Positions 42,502 through 51,667 of a stretch of DNA of 64,000 nt are shown here, one piece after another; the stretch's first letter is position 1, and each line of letters opens with the position of its first letter. The stretch is from assembly GCF_016598615.1 (NCBI RefSeq), contig NZ_CP066831.1:5952001-6016000 (forward strand). The letters run 5' to 3'. The notes beneath the pieces are model-generated. The model saw nothing but the letters and a program-made list of their open reading frames with translations, had not been told where the DNA came from and ran no database searches. Source of the DNA: Streptomyces liliifuscus. Its GTDB lineage: Bacteria; Actinomycetota; Actinomycetes; Streptomycetales; Streptomycetaceae. The position numbers and the translations under genes were made by a program.

Positions 42502-42596
42502 GGCCTGTCCGCACGGACACCGCCCGCGGACGCCGGCTCCGGTTGTCCGGCCGATCCGTCCGTCCACAGGGCGCGCGCCACGGCGGCGGGAGCGGA

Positions 42597-42602
42597 CACA
42601 AT
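42597..42602 (+). promoter_or_regulatory. -10 hexamer CACAAT of the methyltransferase gene
   Basis: CACAAT is followed by six bases and the GTG at 42609, consistent with leaderless transcription. Confidence 0.45.
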
Positions 42603-42608
42603 GGAGAC

Positions 42609-44129
42609 GTGAGTAACAGCAGCCTGGCACCGTTGCCCTCGTCCGACCGCACCGACGTCACCGCCCGCCTGCGGGAGGCCCTCCTGGGCGCCTCCTTCAG
42701 CGCCGACGGGCTGCTCGACCTGCTCGGCGCCCCCGCGTACGCGGCGCTGGCCCGCAGCGAGACCGTGCCCGCGCTCCGGGCCACCCGGGGCGACTCACCG
42801 CTGGAGGCGCTCGTCCGCCTCTTCCTGCTGCAGCAGCCGGTGCCCCGCGCGCGCGTGGCGGACGTCCTGCCGGTGGAGGACTGCCTGGAGAGCGGCTGGC
42901 TGGCCCAAACCGGCGGGGACGAGCTCGCGGCGACGGTCGACGTACGGCCGTACGGCGGCCCGGGCGGCGAGGACTGGTTCATCGTCTCCGACCTCGGCTG
43001 CGCGGTCGGCGGGGCCGGCGGCATCGGCAGCCATGACGAAGGAGTCGTACTCGGGGTGGGCGGTGCGTCCACGACGCTCGCGGGCATCACGGTGCGCAAA
43101 CCGGTGGGCTCGGCCCTCGATCTCGGCACCGGCTCCGGGATCCAGGCCCTGCACGCCGCGCAGCACGCCACGCGCGTGACCGCGACCGACCTCAACCCCC
43201 GCGCGCTGCACATCACCGCGCTCACGCTCGCCCTGTCCGGTGCCCCGGCGGCGGACCTGCGCGAGGGCTCCCTCTTCGGACCGATCGCCGACGACGAGAC
43301 GTACGACCTGATCGTCTCCAATCCGCCCTTCGTGATCTCTCCCGGCGCCCGGCTCACCTACCGCGACGGCGGGATGGGCGGGGACGATCTGTGCCGCACG
43401 CTCGTTCAGGAGGCGGGCGACCGGCTGAACGACGGGGGGTACGCGCAGTTCCTCGCCAACTGGCAGCACGTGGAGGGCGAGGACTGGCAGGACCGGCTGC
43501 GGTCCTGGGTGCCGCGCGGCTGTGACGCGTGGATCGTGCAGCGCGAGGTCCAGGACGTCACGCAGTACGCCGAACTGTGGCTGCGGGACGCGGGCGACCA
43601 CCGCTCCGACCCGATGGAGTACCAGGCGCGGTACGACGCGTGGCTGGACGAGTTCGAGGCGCGGAAGGTGAAGTCCGTCGGCTTCGGCTGGATCAGCCTG
43701 CGCAAGTCGGCGGCCGCCGAGCCCTCGGTCGTCGTGGAGGAGTGGCCGCACTCCGTCGAACAGCCGCTCGGCGACACCGTCCGCGCGCACTTCGACCGCG
43801 TGGACTATCTGCGGGCGCACGACGACGCGGCCCTGCTCGCCGGGCACTTCATCCTCGCGGGCGAGGTCGTGCAGGAGCAGGTCGGACTGCCCGGCGCCGA
43901 GGACCCCGAGCACGTCGTGCTGCGCCAACACCGCGGGATGCGGCGGGCCACCAAGGTGGACACGGTCGGTGCGGGCTTCGCGGGCGTCTGCGACGGCACG
44001 CTGAGCGCGGGCCGGATCCTGGACGCCATCGCCCAACTCGTCGGAGAGGACCCGGTCCTGCTGCGGGACCGAACCCCGTCCCAGATCCGGCTGCTGGTCG
44101 AGCAGGGGTTCATCGAGCCCGCACGGTGA
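42609..44129 (+). CDS. Class I SAM-dependent methyltransferase (NPPF type)
   Basis: A 506-residue protein. An N-terminal helical part (about residues 1-150) precedes a Rossmann methyltransferase domain with LDLGTGSGIQALHA (SAM-binding motif I), ATDLNPRALHI and VSNPPFVISPG. The NPPF motif is typical of enzymes that methylate planar nitrogen of RNA bases or glutamine side chains. The remainder up to residue 506 is a winged-helix-like region. It is therefore probably an RNA or protein methyltransferase; the substrate cannot be assigned. The position between the lipoprotein and topA matches the S. coelicolor locus as I recall. The GTG at 42609 is supported by the leaderless -10. Confidence 0.85.
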   Translation: MSNSSLAPLPSSDRTDVTARLREALLGASFSADGLLDLLGAPAYAALARSETVPALRATRGDSPLEALVRLFLLQQPVPRARVADVLPVEDCLESGWLAQTGGDELAATVDVRPYGGPGGEDWFIVSDLGCAVGGAGGIGSHDEGVVLGVGGASTTLAGITVRKPVGSALDLGTGSGIQALHAAQHATRVTATDLNPRALHITALTLALSGAPAADLREGSLFGPIADDETYDLIVSNPPFVISPGARLTYRDGGMGGDDLCRTLVQEAGDRLNDGGYAQFLANWQHVEGEDWQDRLRSWVPRGCDAWIVQREVQDVTQYAELWLRDAGDHRSDPMEYQARYDAWLDEFEARKVKSVGFGWISLRKSAAAEPSVVVEEWPHSVEQPLGDTVRAHFDRVDYLRAHDDAALLAGHFILAGEVVQEQVGLPGAEDPEHVVLRQHRGMRRATKVDTVGAGFAGVCDGTLSAGRILDAIAQLVGEDPVLLRDRTPSQIRLLVEQGFIEPAR

Positions 44130-44214
44130 GCCTTCCCGGGCCGGCGGGGGAGTTTCCCGGTCCGCCTCTCGTACGACGAGGAGTTGGCCCGCATGCGGCC
44201 ACCGTGCGCGGCGT

Positions 44215-44343
44215 GCTGATGTACGAGGGGTCCGGGCAGGGCTCGGCGTGTTCGATCCCCATGAAGCCGTGGGACACCCGATCGGGATCCCGCACCGGGA
44301 CGTGAAACCGGCCAACATCCTTCTGGCACCGGCGCTTCCGTGA
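44215..44343 (+). pseudogene. Possible Ser/Thr protein kinase remnant (HRDVKPANILL)
   Basis: In the reading frame ending at the TGA at 44341-44343 there is HRDVKPANILLAPALP, the catalytic loop of Hanks-type kinases, with little else recognisable around it. No kinase gene surrounds it; upstream in the same frame only a short stretch (VFDPHEAVGHPIGIP) could be kinase-like. It may be a decayed fragment of a pkn gene. The 440-base gap 44130-44569 has no other supported gene. Confidence 0.4.
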
Positions 44344-44569
44344 TCCGTACGCGCTCCTGCCGGTCACAGGCCATGGCTTCGCGCCGAGGCCCGAGCCCTC
44401 CGGGCCCGGGCTCACCGGCACACCGTCATCGACGTCCGGGGCGGTGTGACGGATTCCGCATCCGGGCGCTCGGAGCTGTCCGCCCCGCGTTCACCCGGGG
44501 TTGGTGTTCCGGCTGCCCGGAGGTGTCAGCGTCCCGGTGCTGGGTACCACAGGCCGGAGGAGACGAACC

Positions 44570-44767
44570 ATGGAGAGCGGACCGGCGATCTTCACGGGAT
44601 CGGTGTTCGCCCTGTTCGGAGGCGGGCTCCTGCTCTGGACGGCCGTCCGGCTGCGGCAGCGCGCCCCTGTCGCCCACGGGGTGCATCCCATGGCCTCCGC
44701 GGCGGTCGCGGCCTTCGCCGGGACGTCCGCGCTGCTCCTCGCCGTGTGGTGTTTCACTCGTACCTGA
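44570..44767 (+). CDS. Small membrane protein (two helices)
   Basis: A 65-residue protein with two hydrophobic segments, IFTGSVFALFGGGLLLWTAV and AVAAFAGTSALLLAVWCF, linked by a basic loop (RLRQRAPVAHGV). The ATG at 44570 follows GGAGGAG at the right distance, a strong ribosome-binding site, which supports translation. No family is recognised. Confidence 0.6.
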   Translation: MESGPAIFTGSVFALFGGGLLLWTAVRLRQRAPVAHGVHPMASAAVAAFAGTSALLLAVWCFTRT

Positions 44768-45025
44768 GCGTCGCTCCCTCCGGCGACACCCCCGGCGTCC
44801 CCGCGGCCGAGTCGGCCGTCCTGGCCGGGAACGGTCACCTTCGGTGTCCGGGAATCGACGGCCGGCGGCCGTCGTGGACAAGGCCCGGAGCCCCGCGGAA
44901 CGCGGACCTCCAGTAACTGAGAGGTCACCCTCCGGATAGGCCGGAAACGGCAGGTCGGCACTCCGGGCGGCAGGAATGGCGGGAGTCGGGTTACCGTTCG
45001 AGTGGCCGTTGCGGGCTTTTCCCGT

Positions 45026-45031
45026 TTGACA
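45026..45031 (+). promoter_or_regulatory. Consensus -35 TTGACA upstream of topA
   Basis: TTGACA is an exact -35 consensus in the 369-base gap before topA (44768-45136). The -10 is unclear: TACCGT at 45045 is too close and CACACT at 45051 gives a 19-base spacer. The rest of the gap has no supported gene. Confidence 0.4.
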
Positions 45032-45136
45032 CGGGGGCGGGATGTACCGTCACACTCCGCAGCGTCAGCATGACCCGACCCCCGGGTTCCAGGCCTGGGG
45101 CGAGACCCCCTGCGTCGACCGGAGAGAAGAGCGAAG

Positions 45137-47965
45137 TTGTCCCCGACCAGCGAGACCGCACACGGCGGCCGCCGACTCGTCATCGTCGAGTCGCCCGCCA
45201 AGGCGAAGACGATCAAGGGCTATCTCGGCCCCGGCTACGTCGTCGAAGCGAGCGTCGGGCACATCCGCGACCTCCCCAACGGCGCCGCGGAGGTGCCCGA
45301 GCAGTACACCGGCGAGGTGCGCCGCCTCGGTGTGGACGTCGACAACGACTTCCAGCCGATCTACGTGGTCAACGCTGACAAGAGGGCCCAGGTCAAGAAG
45401 CTCAAGGACCTGCTCAAGGACTCCGACGAACTCTTCCTCGCCACCGATGAGGACCGCGAGGGCGAGGCCATCGCCTGGCACCTCCAGGAGGTGCTGAAGC
45501 CCAAGGTCCCGGTCAAGCGGATGGTCTTCCACGAGATCACCAAGGCCGCGATCCAGGCCGCCGTCGCCAACCCGCGCGAGCTCAACCAGAAGCTGGTCGA
45601 CGCCCAGGAGACCCGCCGCATCCTCGACCGTCTCTACGGCTACGAGGTCTCGCCGGTCCTCTGGAAGAAGGTCATGCCGCGTCTGTCGGCGGGCCGTGTC
45701 CAGTCCGTGGCGACCCGCCTGGTCGTCGAGCGGGAGCGCGAGCGCATCGCCTTCCGCTCCGCCGAGTACTGGGACCTGACCGGCACGTTCGGCACCGGCC
45801 GCGCCGGTGACGCGAGCGACCCGGCCTCCCTGGTCGCCCGTCTGACCGCGGTCGACGGCAAGCGCGTCGCCCAGGGCCGCGACTTCGACTCGCTCGGCCA
45901 GATCAAGGGCGCGAACACGCTCCACCTCGACGAGGCCAACGCCCGCGCGCTGGCCGCCGCCCTGGAGAACACGAACTTCTCCGTACGGTCCGTCGAGTCG
46001 AAGCCGTACCGCCGTTCGCCGTACGCGCCGTTCCGTACGACGACGCTCCAGCAGGAGGCCAGCCGCAAGCTCGGCTTCGGCGCGAAGGCCACGATGCAGG
46101 TGGCGCAGAAGCTGTACGAGAACGGCTTCATCACCTACATGCGTACGGACTCCACGACCCTCTCGGACACCGCGATCACCGCGGCCCGGGCCCAGGTCAC
46201 GCAGCTCTACGGCGCGAGCTATCTGCCGGACAAGCCGCGTACGTACGCCGGGAAGGTCAAGAACGCGCAGGAGGCGCACGAGGCGATCCGCCCCTCGGGT
46301 GATCGTTTCCGCACGCCGGCCGAGACGGGTCTGACCGGTGACCAGTTCAAGCTGTACGAGCTGATCTGGAAGCGGACCGTCGCCTCCCAGATGAAGGACG
46401 CGGTCGGAAACTCCGTCACCGTGAAGATCGCGGGCACGGCCTCCGACGGCCGTGACGCCGAGTTCAGCGCGTCCGGCAAGACCATCACCTTCCACGGCTT
46501 CCTCAAGGCCTACGTCGAGGGCGCGGACGACCCGAACGCCGAGCTGGACGACCGCGAGCGCCGCCTTCCGCAGGTCAACGAGGGCGACCCGCTGTCCGCC
46601 GAGGAGATCTCGGTCGACGGCCACGCGACCAAGCCCCCGGCCCGCTACACCGAGGCCAGCCTGGTCAAGGAGCTCGAAGAGCGCGAGATCGGCCGCCCGT
46701 CGACGTACGCGTCGATCATCGGCACGATCCTCGACCGCGGCTATGTGTTCAAGAAGGGCACGGCACTCGTCCCGTCCTTCCTGTCCTTCGCCGTGGTCAA
46801 CCTCCTGGAGAAGCACTTCGGGCGGCTCGTCGACTACGACTTCACCGCCAAGATGGAGGACGACCTCGACCGCATCGCGCGGGGCGAGGCCCAGGCCATT
46901 CCGTGGCTCAGGCGCTTCTACTTCGGCGAGGGCGACGCGACCGGCGCCGCGGAGGCCGGCAACGGCGACGGGGACCACCTCGGCGGTCTCAAGGAGCTCG
47001 TCACCGACCTCGGTGCCATCGACGCCCGCGAGGTCTCGTCGTTCCGCGTGGACGGCAGCGACATCATGCTGCGCGTCGGCCGCTACGGCCCCTACGTCGA
47101 GCGCGGCGAGAAGGACTCCGAGAACCACCAGCGCGCCGACGTGCCCGAGGACCTGGCGCCCGACGAGCTGACCGTCGAGCTCGCGGAGGAGCTGCTCGCC
47201 AAGCCGAGCGGTGACTTCGAGCTCGGCGCCGACCCCCAGTCGGGCCACCAGATCATCGCCAGGGACGGCCGCTACGGCCCGTACGTCACCGAGGTGCTCC
47301 CCGAGGGCACCCCGAAGACCGGCAAGAACGCCGTGAAGCCGCGTACGGCCTCGCTGTTCAAGTCGATGTCCCTCGACACGGTGACGCTGGCCGACGCCCT
47401 CAAGCTGATGTCGCTGCCGCGCGTCGTCGGCAAGGACGCCGAGGGCGTGGAGATCACCGCACAGAACGGGCGCTACGGGCCGTACCTGAAGAAGGGCACC
47501 GACTCGCGCTCCCTCCAGGCCGAGGACCAGCTCTTCACGATCACCCTCGACGAGGCCCTGGCGATCTACGCACAGCCCAAGCAGCGCGGGCGCGCCGCCG
47601 CCAAGCCGCCGCTGAAGGAGCTCGGCGCGGACCCGGTCAGCGGGCAGCCCGTCGTCGTCAAGGACGGCCGCTTCGGTCCGTACGTCACCGACGGCGAGAC
47701 CAACGCCACCCTGCGGTCCGGCGACAGCGTCGAGGAGATCACTCCGGAGCGCGGCTTCGAGCTGCTCGCGGAGAAGCGCGCGAAGTCGCCCGCCAAGAAG
47801 ACGGCGAAGAAGGCGGCCGCCAAGAAGGCCCCGGCCAAGAAGGCGCCGGCGAAGAAAACCGCCGCCAAGAAGACCGCGGCCACGAAAACGGCAGCAAAGA
47901 AGACCACTGCCAAGAAGACGACCGCAAAGAAGGCGACGGCTTCCCGGGCGACGGCCGAGGACTGA
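45137..47965 (+). CDS. topA: DNA topoisomerase I with Lys/Ala-rich tail
   Basis: A 942-residue type IA topoisomerase, essential for relaxing negative supercoils. The TOPRIM domain has IVESPAKAKTIKGYLG and DEDREGEAIAW; the active tyrosine is Y334 in NGFITYMRTDS. The C-terminal half has repeated GRYGPY-containing modules (for example ARDGRYGPYVTEVL, QNGRYGPYLKKG and KDGRFGPYVTDG). The last 55 residues are KKTAKK-type lysine repeats that, in actinobacterial TopA, give processivity. The start is a TTG at 45137 (MSPTSETAHGGRRLVIVESP), the family start. GGAGA lies 11 bases before it. Strong homology to the S. coelicolor enzyme is clear. Confidence 0.97.
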   Translation: MSPTSETAHGGRRLVIVESPAKAKTIKGYLGPGYVVEASVGHIRDLPNGAAEVPEQYTGEVRRLGVDVDNDFQPIYVVNADKRAQVKKLKDLLKDSDELFLATDEDREGEAIAWHLQEVLKPKVPVKRMVFHEITKAAIQAAVANPRELNQKLVDAQETRRILDRLYGYEVSPVLWKKVMPRLSAGRVQSVATRLVVERERERIAFRSAEYWDLTGTFGTGRAGDASDPASLVARLTAVDGKRVAQGRDFDSLGQIKGANTLHLDEANARALAAALENTNFSVRSVESKPYRRSPYAPFRTTTLQQEASRKLGFGAKATMQVAQKLYENGFITYMRTDSTTLSDTAITAARAQVTQLYGASYLPDKPRTYAGKVKNAQEAHEAIRPSGDRFRTPAETGLTGDQFKLYELIWKRTVASQMKDAVGNSVTVKIAGTASDGRDAEFSASGKTITFHGFLKAYVEGADDPNAELDDRERRLPQVNEGDPLSAEEISVDGHATKPPARYTEASLVKELEEREIGRPSTYASIIGTILDRGYVFKKGTALVPSFLSFAVVNLLEKHFGRLVDYDFTAKMEDDLDRIARGEAQAIPWLRRFYFGEGDATGAAEAGNGDGDHLGGLKELVTDLGAIDAREVSSFRVDGSDIMLRVGRYGPYVERGEKDSENHQRADVPEDLAPDELTVELAEELLAKPSGDFELGADPQSGHQIIARDGRYGPYVTEVLPEGTPKTGKNAVKPRTASLFKSMSLDTVTLADALKLMSLPRVVGKDAEGVEITAQNGRYGPYLKKGTDSRSLQAEDQLFTITLDEALAIYAQPKQRGRAAAKPPLKELGADPVSGQPVVVKDGRFGPYVTDGETNATLRSGDSVEEITPERGFELLAEKRAKSPAKKTAKKAAAKKAPAKKAPAKKTAAKKTAATKTAAKKTTAKKTTAKKATASRATAED

Positions 47966-48055
47966 GGCCGCCGAGGGCTGAGACCGTCGGGACCGCGGCT
48001 CTCGGGTCCCGTCTCCGACGGTGGGACCGAGTTCTTCACCTTTGGTTCGTGAAAC

Positions 48056-48090
48056 GAACGCCCCCGCACCACTTGGTGTCGGGGGCGTTC
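48056..48090 (+). terminator. Terminator of topA
   Basis: A long GAACGCCCCCGCACC stem pairs with GGTGTCGGGGGCGTTC with one bulged base, 90 bases beyond the stop. It separates topA from the thymidylate kinase gene. Confidence 0.75.
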
Positions 48091-48130
48091 ACATGTTCGG
48101 GGGCCTATTCGGGGAGTCAGTCCCTCCCGA

Positions 48131-48136
48131 TAGGCT
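48131..48136 (+). promoter_or_regulatory. -10 hexamer TAGGCT of the tmk gene
   Basis: TAGGCT is followed by six bases and the ATG at 48143, as for nth, and no Shine-Dalgarno is apparent. Confidence 0.5.
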
Positions 48137-48142
48137 GGCAGG

Positions 48143-51100
48143 ATGACGCGAGCCGAGCAGCCAACGGCCCACAACCCGGCCCCCGACGACGCCCTGGTCG
48201 CAGATTCACGGGAGCGCGCCGTCCGGGCGCTGCTGCGTGTGCCGCAACTGAGGCGCCTGTGGAGCGCCCAGCTGGTGGGCGGCATCGGCGACGCCCTCGC
48301 GCTGCTCGTGCTGGTGCTGCTCGCCCTCCAGGCGGCGGTCTCCGACGGCTCCTTCGGAGGCGGCTACCGCGGAGTGGCCCTCGCCGTGTCGGCGGTCTTC
48401 GGGGCACGGATTCTCGCCACCCTGCTCTTCGGGGCGGTCCTGCTAGGCCCGCTCACGTCCCTCACCTCCCAGGAGGGGCCGCTCGACCGCCGCTGGACCA
48501 TGGTCGGCGCGGACGGTGTGCGGGCGGCGCTGCTGATCATCGCCCCCCTGTGGATCGACTGGACGCCGGAGAACGCGCTGGCCGTGCTCCTGGTGACGGC
48601 CTTCGTGATCGGGGTCGCCGAGCGCTTCTGGATGGTGTGCCGCGAGAGCGCGGCGCCCGCGCTGCTGCCCGCGCCGCCGCTGGAGGGCGCGACGGTACGC
48701 CCGCTGCCGGACCACATGGACGCGCTGCGGCGCCTTTCACTGCGTACGGGATTCGTGGCGGTGCCGCTCGCGGCGGCCACGCTCCTCGTCGCCGCGCTCG
48801 TCAACAACCTGCTGGGCGCCGGCATCGCGTGGTTCGAGCTGCACCAGGCGGCGCTCGCCTCGTACGTCTCGGCGGGCCTGTTCGCCGCCTCCCTCTCGGT
48901 GCTCACCTTCCTCGAACTGCCCAATACGCGCACCCCCCGCGCGCGGTCGCCGCTCGAAGGGCTGCGCCGTCCCAAGACGGGCACCGGCATCGACAAGGGC
49001 CGTACCGGGGCCATCCCGCTCCTGGTGCTCGCCTGCGCGGCCGTCGCCGGGGCGATCGCGGCGGCCGTCGCCGTCTCCGTGCTGCACGCCAAGGACCTCG
49101 GCGGCGGGCCGGTGACGTACGGACTGCTGGTGCTCGCGCTCACCGGCGGTGTCGTGATCGGCATCCGTACGGCCGCAAAGCTGCTGCCGTCCCTGTCCCG
49201 GCGCCGGCTGCTCGCGCTGGCGATCGCCTTCACGGGGATCGCGCTGCTCGCCGCGGGCCTCGTCCCGGACGTCACCACGGTCATCCTGATCGTCGGCCTG
49301 GCCGGCGTCGGCGCGGGCGTCGCCGCCAACACCGGCCACGCCCTGCTGGACCAGGAGGCCGAGGAGTACCGGCGCACGCGTACGACGGAACACCTGCACG
49401 CGGTCGTACGGGTCTTCGTCGCCCTGGGCGCGCTCGTGGCCCCCCTGGTGGCCGCCGCCATCGGCCCGCACCGCGTGGAGAACGGCAAGTTCGTGTTCGC
49501 GCACGGCGGCGCGGCCTTCACGCTGATGCTGGTCGGCGCGCTGCTGCTGCCGGTGGCCGCGCTGGTGCTGGCCAAGGCCGACGACCGCTCCGGAGTGCCG
49601 CTGCGGCACGACCTGCTGGACGCGCTGCGCGGCGGGGACGACCCCGTGCAGGCGGCTGCCGTGAAGGGCTTCTTCATCGCCCTGGAGGGCGGCGACGGGG
49701 CCGGGAAGTCGACCCAGGCCGAGGCGCTCGCGGAGTGGATCCGCGCCAAGGGGCACGAGGTCGTGGTGACGCGCGAGCCGGGCGCCACACCCGTCGGGAA
49801 GCGGCTGCGGTCGATCCTGCTCGATGTGTCGTCGGCCGGTCTCTCGCACCGCGCGGAGGCACTGCTGTACGCCGCTGACCGCGCGGAGCACGTGGACACC
49901 GTCGTGCGGCCCGCCCTGGAGCGGGGCGCGGTGGTCGTCTCCGACCGCTACATCGACTCCTCCGTGGCGTACCAGGGGGCCGGGCGTGACCTGTCCCCGA
50001 CCGAGATCGCCCGGATCAACCGGTGGGCGACCGACGGCCTTGTGCCTCATCTGACCGTGCTGCTCGACGTTCCGCCGGAGACCGCCCGTGAGCGGTTCAC
50101 GGAGGCGCCGGACCGGCTGGAGTCGGAGCCCGCCGAGTTCCACGCGCGCGTGCGGTCCGGTTTCCTGACGCTCGCCGCCGCCGACCCGGGGCGCTATCTG
50201 GTCGTCGACGCCGGGCAGGAGCCCGAAGCCGTCACGACCGTGATCCGGCATCGGCTCGATGTGGTGCTCCCGCTCTCCGAGGCCGAGATCAAGGCCAAGG
50301 AGGAGGCCCGCAAGGCCGCCGAGGAGGAGGCACGTCGGCGCGCCGAGGAAGAGGCCGCCCGCAAGGCCGAGGAGGAGCGGCTGGAGCGCGAGCGCCAGGA
50401 GCAGCTCGCCCGGCTGCGCGCGGAGGAAGAGGAGCGCAAGCAGCGCGAGCTGGAGGAGGCCCAGCGGCGCGAGGCCGAGCGGCAGGCCGAGGAGGCCAGG
50501 CAGCGCGCCGAGGCGGCACGCGTGCGTGCCGAGCAGGAACAGGCGCGGCAGCTCGCGGAGGAGCAGGCCCTCGCGGCCGAGGAGGCGCGCAGGCGCAAGC
50601 AGGCCGAGGAGGAGGCGCGGCTCCGGGCCGAGGCCGAGGAGCGGCGCCTGGAGAAGCAGCGGAAGGCCGAGGAGGCGTTGCTCCGGGCCGAGCAGGCTCG
50701 GCGGGCGGCGGAGGCGCAGAGGGAGGCGGAGGCTTCCAGCGCGGCTGCCGCGGCTGCTGCCGCTGCGGCGGCTTCGGATTCGGCTTCGAGTGCGGCTACT
50801 GGTGTTGCGGATTCCGGGGCTTCTGGGGCTGCCGGTGGTTCCGGCGCTTCCGGTTCCGGGGGTTCCGGAGGGGCTGGTTCAGGTGGTTCGGCGGCGGGTC
50901 GTGACCACGAGAGCACGGTGCCGACGCCCGTCGTGACACCCACGAACGCGTCCGGAGGGCCGGCCGACGAGACGGCGGTGCTTCCTCCGGTGCCGCCTCG
51001 CGGGGCCGGGCCGGACGATACCCGGCCCGACGACGCCGAGACGACCGTGCTGCCGCAGCCTCCGGCGCCGCAGGGAGCGGCCGACGAGACGGCTGTGCTG

Positions 51101-51472
51101 CCGCCGGTGAGGCCCGGTTCCGCCGTGGACGAGACGGCTGTGCTGCCGCCGGTCGGGCGTGGTCCCGCCGCGGATGAGACGGCTGTCCTTCCTCCCGTAC
51201 GGGAGGACCGTGGTGGCGGCGAGCAGGGGAGCGGCCCGGCGGATCGGGTGCCCCCGGGGTACTTCCGTGACGAGCGGCCCGGGAGCGACGGCACCGACGC
51301 CCGTACGCGCGAGTTGCCTCAGGTCGACGAGGACGGCACGCCTCGGCGACGGCCCCGTTCGGACTGGGCGGAGGAGACTCCGCTGGACGACCTCCCGACG
51401 CTGGCGGACGAACTGCTGGGTCCCCGTGACGAGGACGAGCCGGACGAGGGGCGGGGGCGCCGCCGTCGCTGA
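48143..51472 (+). CDS. tmk: MFS-like membrane domain fused to thymidylate kinase, coiled coil and repeat tail
   Basis: An 1109-residue multidomain protein. Residues 1-480 are an MFS-type transporter domain with about 12 helices (MVGADGVRAALLIIAPLWID, GIRTAAKLLPSLSRRRLL). Residues 508-710 are thymidylate kinase: P-loop GGDGAGKS at 516-523, VVVSDRYIDSSVAYQGA, and FTEAPDRLE of the lid. It phosphorylates dTMP to dTDP. A strongly charged helix of about 180 residues follows (EEARKAAEEEARRRAEEEAA), probably a coiled coil. Then a Gly/Ser-rich linker and five copies of a DETAVLPPV-type peptide (residues 940-1015, one as AETTVLPQP) come before the C-terminus. Other bacterial thymidylate kinases are only about 210 residues; the S. 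coelicolor homologue is similarly long. The fusion is in frame with no stop. Confidence 0.92.
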   Translation: MTRAEQPTAHNPAPDDALVADSRERAVRALLRVPQLRRLWSAQLVGGIGDALALLVLVLLALQAAVSDGSFGGGYRGVALAVSAVFGARILATLLFGAVLLGPLTSLTSQEGPLDRRWTMVGADGVRAALLIIAPLWIDWTPENALAVLLVTAFVIGVAERFWMVCRESAAPALLPAPPLEGATVRPLPDHMDALRRLSLRTGFVAVPLAAATLLVAALVNNLLGAGIAWFELHQAALASYVSAGLFAASLSVLTFLELPNTRTPRARSPLEGLRRPKTGTGIDKGRTGAIPLLVLACAAVAGAIAAAVAVSVLHAKDLGGGPVTYGLLVLALTGGVVIGIRTAAKLLPSLSRRRLLALAIAFTGIALLAAGLVPDVTTVILIVGLAGVGAGVAANTGHALLDQEAEEYRRTRTTEHLHAVVRVFVALGALVAPLVAAAIGPHRVENGKFVFAHGGAAFTLMLVGALLLPVAALVLAKADDRSGVPLRHDLLDALRGGDDPVQAAAVKGFFIALEGGDGAGKSTQAEALAEWIRAKGHEVVVTREPGATPVGKRLRSILLDVSSAGLSHRAEALLYAADRAEHVDTVVRPALERGAVVVSDRYIDSSVAYQGAGRDLSPTEIARINRWATDGLVPHLTVLLDVPPETARERFTEAPDRLESEPAEFHARVRSGFLTLAAADPGRYLVVDAGQEPEAVTTVIRHRLDVVLPLSEAEIKAKEEARKAAEEEARRRAEEEAARKAEEERLERERQEQLARLRAEEEERKQRELEEAQRREAERQAEEARQRAEAARVRAEQEQARQLAEEQALAAEEARRRKQAEEEARLRAEAEERRLEKQRKAEEALLRAEQARRAAEAQREAEASSAAAAAAAAAAASDSASSAATGVADSGASGAAGGSGASGSGGSGGAGSGGSAAGRDHESTVPTPVVTPTNASGGPADETAVLPPVPPRGAGPDDTRPDDAETTVLPQPPAPQGAADETAVLPPVRPGSAVDETAVLPPVGRGPAADETAVLPPVREDRGGGEQGSGPADRVPPGYFRDERPGSDGTDARTRELPQVDEDGTPRRRPRSDWAEETPLDDLPTLADELLGPRDEDEPDEGRGRRRR

Positions 51473-51667
51473 CGGCGGTTGAGGGCCCCTGGCCGGGTGG
51501 GGCGGGCGTCGGCGGTGATGCTCGGCGATGCGCGGTTAGGCGACGTGTGCGGCGGGCACCGGTGGCGGGCGCGATGGTGAGCGCGGGGGTCGTGTGGACC
51601 GCGTTGTCAGTCCCCTCCCGCACAATGGGATGCGCAAGGCACCGGTGAGACGGAAGGGCGGCATCCC

